Origin: Firmicutes bacterium HGW-Firmicutes-1
GTDB taxonomy: Bacteria; Bacillota; Clostridia; Lachnospirales; Vallitaleaceae
Length of the DNA stretch: 64,000 nucleotides
Assembly: GCA_002841625.1 (NCBI GenBank)
Contig: PHAG01000001.1
Span: 372,001 to 436,000, forward strand
Reading direction: 5' to 3'
In this document: piece after piece, positions 26,294 to 35,290 of the stretch
Numbering within the stretch: position 1 is the stretch's first letter
How the letters are laid out: every line of letters begins with the position of its first letter
The notes under the pieces: generated by a model
The model's input: the letters and a program-made list of their open reading frames with translations, nothing else
The model's database searches: none
Told to the model about the DNA's origin: nothing
Position numbers and translations under genes: made by a program

Positions 26294-27739
26294 ATGCAAA
26301 CAGCCGCACTGTATATTAGAGTTTCAACAGATGACCAAGTTGAATATAGTCCTGATGCACAGAAAAAATCATTGTTAAAATATGCCGATGATAATCATTT
26401 ATTTGTAGATGAACAATATATCTTTGTAGATGAAGGTCTTTCTGGAAGACAAGCCGAAAAACGTCCAGCATTTATGCATATGATTGCTACAGCTAAGAAA
26501 AGGCCAAGACCTTTTGATGTAATTCTTGTTCACAAATTTGATCGGTTTGCTCGTAACCGTGAAGATAGTGTTGTGTATAAATCCCTACTTCGTAAAGATT
26601 GTAATGTTAAGGTTATTAGTATTACAGAGACCCTAGAAGATGACAAATTCTCAATTATTTTAGAGTCTATGCTAGAAGCAATGGCTGAATATTATAGCTT
26701 GAATTTATCTGATGAAGTTAAAAAAGGGATGTTTGAGAAAGCCAGCCGTGGTGAGCATATTGGTAATCTTCCTTTTGGATATATATTAAAAGATAAAAAT
26801 CTACTACCCCATCCAACCGAGTTTCCTGCTGTTCAGAAAATATTCGAAATGTTTGTTTCGGGTTCGTCATTATTAGAAATTGCTAGATATTTGAATACTC
26901 ATGATATTAAGACAAAAAACGGAAAACTCTGGACTAAACAGCCATTACGTTACTTGCTACGAAATCATGTATATATGGGATATACTAGATATAACTACAG
27001 AGCTCCTAAAACAAATATCATTAACCCTAAATCCGCATGGATCCTAATTAAATCAGCTCATAAACCAGCTATAACTGATGATATTTTTGAAAAGGCACAA
27101 ACAATCCTCAAAAACAATTATGTAATGAATCGAACTGACACTCATTCCGATCAAGTAAAATCTTGGATGCAAAAGCTTGTTACCTGCAAACATTGTGGTT
27201 CTACTCTTCGAATTCTGCATGTAAATCGTAAGGGAGTTAGATATAATTATTTCAGATGTGATAAAGCGTATCAAGGTGGCTGCAACATGAACAATACCTA
27301 TTCCGCAATTAAGTTAAATGCCATTATTCTTGAGAAACTTAATGTAGATTTGCGCATTGATCACATCAATATCACGATGATCAAATCTTCTAATGATATA
27401 AACGAACTCAATATACTTAACAAAAAATTGGCTAAATTAAAACGACAAAACGAATTAATCTATAAGTCGTATATTGGAGAAATAGATTCATTAGAAGAAT
27501 ACAAAAAAAACAAAGATAATATTTTACAAGAAGAAGCTGAAATATTTGCACTTATTGAAAAAGCGTCTAAAAACAAGAATGCAGAAATTCTTAAAACAAT
27601 TCAAATTGAAAATTTCAAAGCACTCCTTACACATGAGAACGTTACTGAAAACGATAAGCACAAAGCCGCACGGAAATTTATCGAAAAAATCGAAGTTGAT
27701 TTGTTTAAAAAAAATATCAATCTCTATTATTATATATAG
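26294..27739 (+). CDS. Large serine recombinase (resolvase/integrase), copy 1
   Basis: A 481-residue site-specific recombinase. The N-terminal resolvase domain has the nucleophile in YIRVST (S11), the arginine motif KFDRFARNREDS near residue 83 and EALAEY-like sequence near residue 135. A recombinase domain (about 160-265), a zinc ribbon (CKHCGSTLR ... CDKAYQGGC, about 296-335) and a C-terminal coiled coil (about 365-425) follow. AAAGG precedes the ATG. It is divergent from the hydrogenase operon and resembles the second recombinase at 39.8 kb along its whole length. It stands alone, with no phage genes next to it. Confidence 0.93.
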   Translation: MQTAALYIRVSTDDQVEYSPDAQKKSLLKYADDNHLFVDEQYIFVDEGLSGRQAEKRPAFMHMIATAKKRPRPFDVILVHKFDRFARNREDSVVYKSLLRKDCNVKVISITETLEDDKFSIILESMLEAMAEYYSLNLSDEVKKGMFEKASRGEHIGNLPFGYILKDKNLLPHPTEFPAVQKIFEMFVSGSSLLEIARYLNTHDIKTKNGKLWTKQPLRYLLRNHVYMGYTRYNYRAPKTNIINPKSAWILIKSAHKPAITDDIFEKAQTILKNNYVMNRTDTHSDQVKSWMQKLVTCKHCGSTLRILHVNRKGVRYNYFRCDKAYQGGCNMNNTYSAIKLNAIILEKLNVDLRIDHINITMIKSSNDINELNILNKKLAKLKRQNELIYKSYIGEIDSLEEYKKNKDNILQEEAEIFALIEKASKNKNAEILKTIQIENFKALLTHENVTENDKHKAARKFIEKIEVDLFKKNINLYYYI

Positions 27740-27818
27740 TTTTGAACGACATAATTTACTACAATAACTACTATCTACTTTGGATAAACTGTATTAGATA
27801 AACTAAGGAGGCGCTCTT

Positions 27819-28541
27819 ATGTATCAGATTATTATTAATTCTATTTTTAGAGCTACCATTGCTTACCTTCTACTGTTAGGTGTTACTAGATTGATGGGGA
27901 GAAAAGGTCTCTCTCAGATGACTTTTTTTGATTTTTCAGTAATTATAACGTTAGGGTCAGTAACTGCTAACCTTTCAATGGGACCCAATAGTACAACCGC
28001 ATCTGCTGTAACTTCTCTTTTAACACTTGGCGCCCTTGCTATCCTAACAGGATACTTGCATATAAAAAATATTTGGATCAGTAAGTTAACCAATAGCGAG
28101 CCTGTGACTGCTATAGAAAATGGAAGAATAATTGATAAGAACTTAAAAAAAGTACGCTTTACTATGAGTGAACTAACTAGTCTTTTGAGACAAAAGAATG
28201 TATTTAATTATGCTGACGTAGAGTTTGCTATTATCGAAAATGATGGGCACCTGTCTGTTTTACCAAAATCTCAAAAAGCACCATTAACACCTTCAGACTT
28301 AAATTTATCTACGACTTATAAAGGCTTGACAAAGGACTTGGTTATGGATGGAAAAGTTCTTTGTGAAAATTTAAAATCTGTCAAATTGGATGAAACATGG
28401 CTAAATGCTCAATTATCGAATCAAGGAATTGATAGCATAGAGCAAATTTTTTATGCTGGACTTGATTCCTCTGGAAACCTATACGTATCTACCAAACAGC
28501 CGCAAGCCCAAGAATATCATGGGAAATATGGAATTGAATAA
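27819..28541 (+). CDS. DUF421 (YetF/YcaP-type) membrane protein
   Basis: A 240-residue inner-membrane protein with three N-terminal membrane segments (about 7-25, 38-55, 63-80) and a cytoplasmic C-terminal domain. The conserved MGRKGLSQMTFFDFSVIITLGSVTAN segment is typical of DUF421, as are RQKNVFNYADVEFAIIENDGHLSV near residue 130 and the TKQP ending. Members occur in many Firmicutes and in some spore formers, with no firm biochemical role. AAGGAGG precedes the ATG. It lies after the recombinase on the same strand and ends in its own terminator. Confidence 0.88.
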   Translation: MYQIIINSIFRATIAYLLLLGVTRLMGRKGLSQMTFFDFSVIITLGSVTANLSMGPNSTTASAVTSLLTLGALAILTGYLHIKNIWISKLTNSEPVTAIENGRIIDKNLKKVRFTMSELTSLLRQKNVFNYADVEFAIIENDGHLSVLPKSQKAPLTPSDLNLSTTYKGLTKDLVMDGKVLCENLKSVKLDETWLNAQLSNQGIDSIEQIFYAGLDSSGNLYVSTKQPQAQEYHGKYGIE

Positions 28542-28571
28542 ATCTGAATATTATGTTCTTTTTACAATGCT

Positions 28572-28607
28572 AGAGTAAGCATTTAGCGGCATGCACATGC
28601 TTACTCT
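28572..28607 (+). terminator. Terminator of the DUF421 gene
   Basis: AGAGTAAGCAT (28572-28582) pairs perfectly with ATGCTTACTCT (28597-28607), followed by ATTTGTTTATATTT. Confidence 0.85.
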
Positions 28608-28653
28608 ATTTGTTTATATTTAAAGACGTCCTATTGACCTCTTTAAAATATAA

Positions 28654-29001
28654 TTACATAGCAATCATTTTTTTGCATTCCTCTGCACACATACGGCAAA
28701 TTTCTGCACATTTTTGACAATGAGCATCCTTAAACATAGTACATTCTTGTGCACACTTTTCACATATCTTAGCACATAATCCGCAATGATCTTTGGAAAA
28801 TTGACCACTCATTGACATCATTGCTACTGACATTTGGCACATCATGGCACATTCAACTAACACACTTACGCAATTTTTTCTTGCATTTAAATCTGGTTCG
28901 TTTAAACAAGCAGTAAAACACTCATAGCATGCCTGCGTACACTTCGCACAAGCATCTATACATGCTTGCATCTTATCTGTTGCATTTGTTACAATACCCA
29001 T
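28654..29001 (-). CDS. Cysteine-rich four-helix-bundle (putative copper-storage, DUF326-like) protein
   Basis: A 115-residue protein with many cysteines spaced CxxxC or CxxC along predicted helices: ACIDACAKCTQACYECFTAC, then CAMMCQMSV, CGLCAKICEKCAQEC and CQKCAEICRMCAEEC. This is the pattern of the DUF326/Csp-like four-helix bundle that packs Cu(I) ions on inward-facing cysteines. No signal peptide is present, so the protein is cytosolic. I start at MGIVTNATDK because AAAGGAGG lies about 6 bases upstream. Copper storage is known for characterised relatives; metal identity here is inference. Confidence 0.85.
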   Translation of the reverse strand: MGIVTNATDKMQACIDACAKCTQACYECFTACLNEPDLNARKNCVSVLVECAMMCQMSVAMMSMSGQFSKDHCGLCAKICEKCAQECTMFKDAHCQKCAEICRMCAEECKKMIAM

Positions 29002-29116
29002 ATTGGCCTCCTTTATTAAACAACTTTTCAACAAACATATTATTTGTTAATAGCTCTTTTTTTATTCTTGTTGTTGTACTTGCTTAGATTGCATATATGT
29101 AAATATACTGTAACAT

Positions 29117-29158
29117 ATAAAAAACACGACTAAATAGTATATTTAATCGCGTTTTTTA
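29117..29158 (-). terminator. Terminator of the ribose-type operon
   Basis: AAAAAACGCGATTAAAT and ATTTAGTCGTGTTTTTT form a hairpin with flanking A and T runs, just past the ribokinase gene on the minus strand. Confidence 0.7.
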
Positions 29159-29169
29159 TTGACTCTTTA

Positions 29170-30078
29170 TTATATTGCATCTACTTCTTTTCTTTTAGGA
29201 ATTGAATCTTGAGCGCCTGGTTTCATAACCGTTAGAGACGCTACTTTGGCAGCAAACTCTAATGCATCAGGTACCTCAGCTCCTTCTAACAGTCTTACAA
29301 TAAATGCACCCGTAAAACTATCACCGGCACATGTAGTATCTACTGCTTTAACTTTAAATGCAGTCTGAAAGTATACCTTTTTACCATCGCTATAATAAGC
29401 TCCATTAGCTCCTACTGTGCATATAACTTGAGCAACACCTTTATCATGTAAAATATTAGCTGCTTTGATAAAACTCTCTTTATCTAATACTTCTATCCCC
29501 GTTAAATGCTTCATTTCACTTTCATTTGGATTTAATATGTCTACAAGCGCTAATAATTCATCTGAAATACCTTCTGGGGGTATTGGTGCAGGATTTAGTA
29601 CATTTAATATATTATACTTTTTCCCCAACAACATAAATTCCTTTACAGTTTCTAATGAAATTTCTAATTGTGTTAAAAGCACACAGGCTCCTGAGATTAA
29701 TTCCTCACTCTCTTTCACTAGCTCAGGTGAAACCACCATATTAGCAGAAGGTATCACAACTATATTATTTTCACCGCTATCTTCGATCATGATATGAGCG
29801 GTACCAGTTGTTTGGTCAACTCTTTTTACTGTTTCAGCGTTAACACCCTTCTCTTTTAATGCTTCATAAATTTCGTCACCATACATATCTTTACCAAGAC
29901 AACCAATCATATAGGTAGTTACTCCAAGATTTGTAAGGGCTACTGCCTGATTTCCACCTTTTCCACCTATACTTGTTGAAAAGTCATAACCTAGAATTGT
30001 TTCACCATGAGCAGGTATGCGTGGTCCCCTACATACAAAATCCATGTTTAGACTGCCACAAACAACAACATATTCCAC
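29170..30078 (-). CDS. rbsK: Ribokinase-family sugar kinase of the ABC importer operon
   Basis: A PfkB-fold kinase, 302 residues, which phosphorylates a pentose or similar sugar with ATP. It starts EYVVVCGSLNMDFVCRGPRIP and has the sugar-binding GGKGGNQAVALTNLG loop near residue 35, the NPAP motif near residue 165 and the anion-hole/catalytic motif DTTCAGDSFTGAF near residue 245. I start at GTG 30078, since AGGAG sits 8 bases upstream; the frame opens 6 codons earlier without a ribosome site. It closes the rbsB-rbsA-rbsC-rbsK operon. Ribose is the default substrate guess; rbsD is absent. Confidence 0.88.
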   Translation of the reverse strand: MEYVVVCGSLNMDFVCRGPRIPAHGETILGYDFSTSIGGKGGNQAVALTNLGVTTYMIGCLGKDMYGDEIYEALKEKGVNAETVKRVDQTTGTAHIMIEDSGENNIVVIPSANMVVSPELVKESEELISGACVLLTQLEISLETVKEFMLLGKKYNILNVLNPAPIPPEGISDELLALVDILNPNESEMKHLTGIEVLDKESFIKAANILHDKGVAQVICTVGANGAYYSDGKKVYFQTAFKVKAVDTTCAGDSFTGAFIVRLLEGAEVPDALEFAAKVASLTVMKPGAQDSIPKRKEVDAI

Positions 30079-30109
30079 TTTATCATCTCCTGACATTTGT
30101 AATTATATA

Positions 30110-31102
30110 TTATAGGCCGGCTACTCCTTGCGTATCAGAAAGCCCCTTTTTCTTAAATATTTTAGTAAAATTATCTTGTATAACTTCAATATATGCTGCA
30201 ATAATAATTACAACACCAGTTGCAACATACTGCCAAAAGGTTGCTACGTTTGATACAATAAGACCATTTCTAAGGCCTGCAAATAGTATAGCACCAAGTA
30301 ATGTACCAATGATTGTACCTCTCCCCCCAGCCATACTCGTACCTCCAATTGCAATAGCTGCAATTGCATTCAATTCATAGCCCTGTCCTGTTGTTGGATC
30401 TCCAGTACCAAGTCGAGCAACTTGTATCATTGCTGCTATTCCTGTTCCGATCATCGCAATCGCATAAATTTTAACTTTCACAGAACTAATTTTAATACCT
30501 GAAAGTCTAGCTGCTTCTTCGTTACCTCCGATTGCATATATATATGTCCCTAGTTTGAGTTTGGACATTATGACATACATAAAAAAAGCAAACGCTATAA
30601 ATAATATTGTCGATGTATCTATTATGTTTAAAAAATCTCCATTTATTAAGCCCCGATATCCAATAGGAACATTGAGAACTGGATATCCATCAGATAACAA
30701 GTATGCTAAACCTCGATAAACGGACATTGTCCCCAAGGTAGCAATAAATGGTTGTAGTTTTAAATTTGAGACCAACAAGCCATTGAATAAACCTAAAGTA
30801 ATGCTTATGATTAATGCGAGGAAAATTGCAATGATTGGCGACATTCCACCTACTGCAGCTTTAGAGATCAGAACACATATAAGAGCAAGTGCAGATCCAA
30901 CTGAAAGATCTATTCCTCCTGATATAATAACAGCAGTCATTCCAAGTGCCATTAAACCATATATAATGGATTGCTCAAAAATATCTTTCATATTATCAGC
31001 TGATAAATATATAGGCTCTTTTATTCCAAAAACAACTCCCATAATAGCAATCGCAATCACAATGCTAAGCTCTCGCGAATTTCGTTTAATAAACTTCTTC
31101 AT
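30110..31102 (-). CDS. rbsC: Ribose-type ABC transporter permease
   Basis: A 330-residue membrane subunit of a carbohydrate-uptake-2 (CUT2) importer with about eight to ten hydrophobic segments. Typical motifs are VIISGGIDLSVGSALAL near residue 60, QPFIATLGTMSVYRGLAYLLSDG near residue 120, GGNEEAARLSGI near residue 190 and GGTSMAGGRGTIIGTLLGA near residue 253. Its ribosome site AGGAGGG lies inside the last codons of rbsA, so the two are coupled. Confidence 0.92.
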   Translation of the reverse strand: MKKFIKRNSRELSIVIAIAIMGVVFGIKEPIYLSADNMKDIFEQSIIYGLMALGMTAVIISGGIDLSVGSALALICVLISKAAVGGMSPIIAIFLALIISITLGLFNGLLVSNLKLQPFIATLGTMSVYRGLAYLLSDGYPVLNVPIGYRGLINGDFLNIIDTSTILFIAFAFFMYVIMSKLKLGTYIYAIGGNEEAARLSGIKISSVKVKIYAIAMIGTGIAAMIQVARLGTGDPTTGQGYELNAIAAIAIGGTSMAGGRGTIIGTLLGAILFAGLRNGLIVSNVATFWQYVATGVVIIIAAYIEVIQDNFTKIFKKKGLSDTQGVAGL

Positions 31103-31103
31103 T

Positions 31104-32603
31104 CTAATTCCCTCCTATTGCATCTGATAATATGCCTTTTTCTGAGAAATCACTTTTATCAAGTTCTCCAACCATTCTACCTTCATTCATTACTATAATT
31201 TTATCACTCATCCCCATAACTTCAGTTAACTCAGAGGAAACTAATATAATTGACTTTCCTTTTTCAATCATATCTTCCATTAATTTATATATTTCAGTTT
31301 TTGCACCTACATCAATTCCTTTAGTTGGTTCATCTAAGATGATAATTTCCGCATCAGTTGAAAGCCACTTTGCCAATATAACCTTTTGTGCATTACCGCC
31401 TGAGAGATTGTTTGTATAAAAATCCGGATCATTCGGATAAAGACCCACATAACTTCCTTGATGAACTGAATTTTCATTTTTGAGCTTCTTGCTTACTATC
31501 CCTCGTTCCATATATTTAGATAAAGATGCCAGAGCTATATTATTTGAATTACTAAATTCTTTAATAAACCCTTCCTCTTTACGATTTTCTGAAACAAACG
31601 CAAAACCATTTCCAATAGCTTCATTCGGGGTTTTGTTGTTTATCAGTTCATTACCACGATAAATCTTTCCTTCGAACCTTTTGTCTGCTCCAAATATTGT
31701 TCGCATAACTTCAGTTCTCTGAGCTCCAACTAACCCAAAAAAGCCTAGTATTTCAGATTGCTTTAAATCAAAGCTAATATTCTGAAAAGTTTCACCTGAT
31801 AAATTTTCGACCTTAAGCACTGTTTTATCTTGCTTTACACAACTTGGTTTCGTACGTTTCGCAAACATAGATACGTCTCGACCCACCATGCTTTTGATTA
31901 ACTCTTCTTTACTTGTTTCTTTCATTTCATATGTATTGATATATTTTCCATCTCTTAATATTGTTGCTCTATCACAAATTTTTAACACTTCATCTAATTT
32001 ATGACTTATATACAAAATTGTGATACCTTGATTATTTAAATCTCGCATGATATCAAACAAAATATCTACTTCATTGTTACTTAAAGATGCTGTTGGTTCA
32101 TCAAAAGAAATGATTTTAGCATTTGTCCTAAGTGCCCTAGCAATTTGCAACATTTGCTTATGACCCGCACTTAAAGGTCCGATCTTATCCATTGCTGAAA
32201 AATTACATTTTAGTCGTTTCAATATTTCATTTGTTTCCTTTATCATTTCTTTCTTTTTTGCAAACCCAAAACTGCTTAATTCCGATCCTAACATAAGGTT
32301 TTGCATGACCGTTAATTCAGATACAACATTTATTTCCTGATGTACTTTGCAAATTCCAGCTACTATTCCATCATGAATGCTATGAAATTTTGTAATTTTA
32401 CCGTCTATATAAATATTACCATTGGAAGGCTGATGAACACCGTGCAATAAATTTAACAAAGTTGATTTTCCTGCACCATTCTCACCCATGATTGCGTGAA
32501 TTTCACCTTTTTTGATTCCAAAGGAAACATCATTCACAGCTCTTTGTCCAGCAAAAGTCTTGGTTATATTTTCAAACCTAATATAGTTATCATTATGATT
32601 CAT
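31104..32603 (-). CDS. rbsA: Ribose-type ABC transporter ATP-binding protein (two ATPase domains)
   Basis: A 499-residue duplicated ATPase for a CUT2 importer. The first domain has Walker A GENGAGKST near residue 40 and signature LSAGHKQMLQIARAL near 135. The second has a degenerate Walker A (FGLVGAQRTE) near 285, signature LSGGNAQKVILAKWL near 395 and Walker B IIILDEPTKGIDVGAKTEIY near 420. This asymmetry is normal for RbsA/MglA. I start at MNHNDNYIRF, where GGGGTGG lies upstream; the longer frame begins at a GTG inside that site. Confidence 0.93.
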   Translation of the reverse strand: MNHNDNYIRFENITKTFAGQRAVNDVSFGIKKGEIHAIMGENGAGKSTLLNLLHGVHQPSNGNIYIDGKITKFHSIHDGIVAGICKVHQEINVVSELTVMQNLMLGSELSSFGFAKKKEMIKETNEILKRLKCNFSAMDKIGPLSAGHKQMLQIARALRTNAKIISFDEPTASLSNNEVDILFDIMRDLNNQGITILYISHKLDEVLKICDRATILRDGKYINTYEMKETSKEELIKSMVGRDVSMFAKRTKPSCVKQDKTVLKVENLSGETFQNISFDLKQSEILGFFGLVGAQRTEVMRTIFGADKRFEGKIYRGNELINNKTPNEAIGNGFAFVSENRKEEGFIKEFSNSNNIALASLSKYMERGIVSKKLKNENSVHQGSYVGLYPNDPDFYTNNLSGGNAQKVILAKWLSTDAEIIILDEPTKGIDVGAKTEIYKLMEDMIEKGKSIILVSSELTEVMGMSDKIIVMNEGRMVGELDKSDFSEKGILSDAIGGN

Positions 32604-32649
32604 TTTGGCTACCACCCCTGCTTAATCATTCATTCATAAATGCAATTTA

Positions 32650-32688
32650 TATTTGAGATTACGACTGGCTTAGCCGTAATCTCAAATA
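32650..32688 (-). terminator. Hairpin between the binding protein and ATPase genes
   Basis: TATTTGAGATTACG (32650-32663) pairs perfectly over 14 bp with CGTAATCTCAAATA (32675-32688). No strong T run follows, so it probably stabilises the 3' end of the binding-protein message or terminates partially, raising receptor over transporter levels. Confidence 0.7.
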
Positions 32689-32701
32689 TTAGTTATTTAA
32701 T

Positions 32702-33859
32702 TTACTCTTCGAACTTAGGTCCATCCCATCCAACTGAATTCATAATTTCTAAAGCATCTGTTGATACATTCTTACTGTCAACAACAACTTGAGGTGAATA
32801 GATAACTTTTGGCACATCTTGACCCATAAGTTTTCTAATTAACATTTCTGTAGAAATTTGAGCCATATAATATGGGAAAGAGTCAACAGTAGCAGTAAGT
32901 TCACCATTTGCAATAGAATCTTTTGCTTCTGATGTTCCATCAGTTCCAACAATAACTATTGATCCAATCTTATCAACTGCTCGAACGGCTTCTAACGCAC
33001 CCATTGCCATCGTATCATTGTTTGCATATACACCTTTTAAGTTTGGATATTGTTTTAACCAAATATCCATAGTGTCTTTTGCTTTCATACGATCCCAGTC
33101 TGCATTTTGAACTGCAACTACCTTAACATCAGGATTGTTGTCTTCAAACCACTTCTTAAATCCTTCAGTTCTTGTGATTGCTGGTGATGCCTTAGGTAAA
33201 CCTTGTATAATTGCAACTTCCCCTTTACCTCCAATAGCTTCATTGATATATTCTGCTGCAAGTTGTCCTGCTTGATAATGCCAAGCTCCAACTGTGCTTT
33301 CAACTTGTGGCATAAATGCGTCCATAGAAACAACCATTTCAATACCTTTTTCATTTGCTTCTTCAGCTCCTGGAACTAAGTTACCTGCTGAAATTGCTGA
33401 AACCAATATTCCATCATAAGATTTGTTGATCATGTCACTAAATACTGCAAGTTGTCCTTGCTCGTCAGTTTCACCTTGTGCAGCTCTAACATCAATTTTG
33501 ATATCATAACCCATATCTTGAAGTTGAGAAACAACGTGTTCTGCACCTTCTTTTTGCATTCTCCAAAATTCATTTTCAAATGCTTTACATACATAACCAA
33601 GTTGTAATGCTTTATCAGGCTTAGGTATTGGTCCTAATTTTGCAATCGCGTCTCCATAAGTCATAGCTCCATCATAAAAATCATATCCTTGTTCAGCAAC
33701 ATCTGCCGCTGGTAAGGCATCTACTGACTTTTCTGTTTCTCCTTGTTCAACATTTGCTTCTTCTACTTTATCCCCTGTAGTTGTTTCACTTTTTGTACAC
33801 CCCGCAAAAACTGTTACAAGTAACATCATTGCCATAAAAATAGATAGTATTTTTTTCAT
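32702..33859 (-). CDS. rbsB: Sugar-binding lipoprotein of the ribose-type importer
   Basis: The receptor of the importer, 385 residues. A lipoprotein signal ends in VFAGC with C21 as lipidation site, followed by an acidic linker (about 22-50). The mature domain is of the LacI/RbsB periplasmic-binding type: LQLGYVCKAFENEFWRMQKEGAEH, IKIDVRAAQGETDEQGQLA, DGILVSAISAGNLVP, GVYANNDTMAMGALEAVRA and IVIVGTDGTSEAKDSI. It is longer than RbsB (about 300) because of the linker and an N-terminal segment. I start at ATGAAAAAA; an ATG three codons earlier sits only 2 bases from GAGGAGG. The exact sugar is unknown. Confidence 0.9.
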   Translation of the reverse strand: MKKILSIFMAMMLLVTVFAGCTKSETTTGDKVEEANVEQGETEKSVDALPAADVAEQGYDFYDGAMTYGDAIAKLGPIPKPDKALQLGYVCKAFENEFWRMQKEGAEHVVSQLQDMGYDIKIDVRAAQGETDEQGQLAVFSDMINKSYDGILVSAISAGNLVPGAEEANEKGIEMVVSMDAFMPQVESTVGAWHYQAGQLAAEYINEAIGGKGEVAIIQGLPKASPAITRTEGFKKWFEDNNPDVKVVAVQNADWDRMKAKDTMDIWLKQYPNLKGVYANNDTMAMGALEAVRAVDKIGSIVIVGTDGTSEAKDSIANGELTATVDSFPYYMAQISTEMLIRKLMGQDVPKVIYSPQVVVDSKNVSTDALEIMNSVGWDGPKFEE

Positions 33860-34002
33860 AAGATCCATATCCTCCTCTTAGTTTGGGTTTTGTGAAAAAC
33901 TATTTTCGTTTTCAAACAACCCCTTGATTGAATTGATTTATGTCAAACTCTTGTTTACACAGCAGAAACAAGATGAACGACCCAGTTTGATTGCTCAAAG
34001 TA

Positions 34003-34045
34003 ATTTTAACAAGTCTAACACTTCAAAACAATGTTACCAATGACA
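34003..34045 (-). promoter_or_regulatory. Promoter and activator-type operator of the ribose-type importer operon
   Basis: Minus strand: the dyad TGTCATTGGTAACA (34032-34045) is directly followed by the -35 box TTGTTT (34026-34031), a 17-base spacer and TAAAAT (34003-34008). The promoter of the second kinase gene at 36.3 kb has the same layout with a better dyad. A palindrome abutting a poor -35 box suggests an activator site. Confidence 0.65.
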
Positions 34046-34129
34046 TAATATAATCAAGAAATAATTGTTTTTTTTGTTATATCAGTTCCTACATACAAGA
34101 TTGCCTTTTAATGAAAAAGAGATTCAAAC

Positions 34130-34159
34130 AAAAAAAGTAGAACTCCATCGAATTCCACT
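34130..34159 (-). terminator. Terminator of the kinase/regulator operon
   Basis: Minus strand AGTGGAATTC pairs (8 of 10) with GAGTTCTACT and is followed by seven T residues. Confidence 0.7.
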
Positions 34160-34189
34160 TTAATCATTATATGAGGTTCAAATATTCAC

Positions 34190-35290
34190 TTAATCTCTTA
34201 GATAGTAGAAAGTTAAAGCTGTATATAATTTAAATAATTGTTTCAAATCTCTTGGGTTATAACCTGTTTTATCTCTAATTTTGTTCAGTCTATATTGCAA
34301 AGTATTTTTGTGAATGAATAATAACTTACTCGTTTGATTTATTGAACCATTGTTATTCATATATACTTCCAAAAGCTCACTAATTTCATCCATTTCTTTA
34401 CGAGATAAATTGCCAAATATATTCTTAATAAAGCTATTGCTTATTTGAGGCGTAATGCCAAAAAAAACCAGTTCCAAAGCATAATCTTCAAAATCAAAAA
34501 TCCCATCTGAGGACTTAATTGCAGGTATTTGTAATAACTTTAAGGATTGATAATATGCCATTTTCACATCACCCACATATACAATTCTATTCGATATTCC
34601 AATTGTTATGGGTGTAAATAATTTTTTATCAAGGTAGTCTTTAATTGTTTTCAGTCTTTTTTTAATACTTAATGTTTCATCATCAGATAAAAGAATAATG
34701 ATATTCGTTTCATATATGCCTACTAAATCATTTGACTTCAAGCAACTTTCTATACAATCTACAATATCCTCATATGTCATAAGTCTTTTATCCGAATATG
34801 GAATCTCAACAATAGATAAGACCTTAAAGGACTCGATGTCATATCCTAATAATTTGGCTTTAGAAGCTACAGAATGATGATCTATTGTATCTGAAAACAA
34901 TTCATTCATTAAAAATCGATTATTTTCTCTGCTTTTGATTTTACGCTCATAATGAATAGATTCTCTTAATAGAATTTCTGTAACTTTAACTATAATTTCT
35001 CCATATTGACTTACATTTTCGAAATCACCTGACAATCCAATTATGGCAACTAACTCGTCATCAAGGTTAACAGGTATAACGATACACTTATGATTCAAAT
35101 TTTCTTCATTCACGACTAGGATTTTGTTGTCTCTTACAACAGCTTTCCCATACTGTATGTATTTATCATCTATAATCACTTTATTACTGGCTAAAGCGAG
35201 CCCATCTGAGTCTAAGATAAATATATCGTTGTAGATTAGTCCTTTTAAATTATTAACGATATTAATCGCTTGTCCTTGATTAATCTTCAT
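34190..35290 (-). CDS. CdaR-like transcriptional regulator (sugar-diacid-recognition domain plus PucR-type HTH)
   Basis: A 366-residue regulator. The N-terminal 130 residues resemble the putative sugar-diacid-recognition domain (QAINIVNNLKGLIYNDIFILDSDGLALAS, IIVKVTEILLRESIHYERKIKSRENNRF). The C-terminal 60 residues are the PucR-type helix-turn-helix (NNNGSINQTSKLLFIHKNTLQYRLNKIRDKTGYNPRDL). CdaR of E. coli is an activator. I start at ATGAAGATT, which overlaps the upstream kinase by 11 bases; the longer frame would start at a TTG. It is cotranscribed with a kinase and lies beside the importer operon whose promoter carries the shared dyad. Confidence 0.87.
   Translation of the reverse strand: MKINQGQAINIVNNLKGLIYNDIFILDSDGLALASNKVIIDDKYIQYGKAVVRDNKILVVNEENLNHKCIVIPVNLDDELVAIIGLSGDFENVSQYGEIIVKVTEILLRESIHYERKIKSRENNRFLMNELFSDTIDHHSVASKAKLLGYDIESFKVLSIVEIPYSDKRLMTYEDIVDCIESCLKSNDLVGIYETNIIILLSDDETLSIKKRLKTIKDYLDKKLFTPITIGISNRIVYVGDVKMAYYQSLKLLQIPAIKSSDGIFDFEDYALELVFFGITPQISNSFIKNIFGNLSRKEMDEISELLEVYMNNNGSINQTSKLLFIHKNTLQYRLNKIRDKTGYNPRDLKQLFKLYTALTFYYLRD

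Noticed and set aside
26193-26378. 61-codon frame overlapping the start of recombinase copy 1
   Set aside because: Overlaps the recombinase in another frame and has no ribosome site; the recombinase frame is certain.
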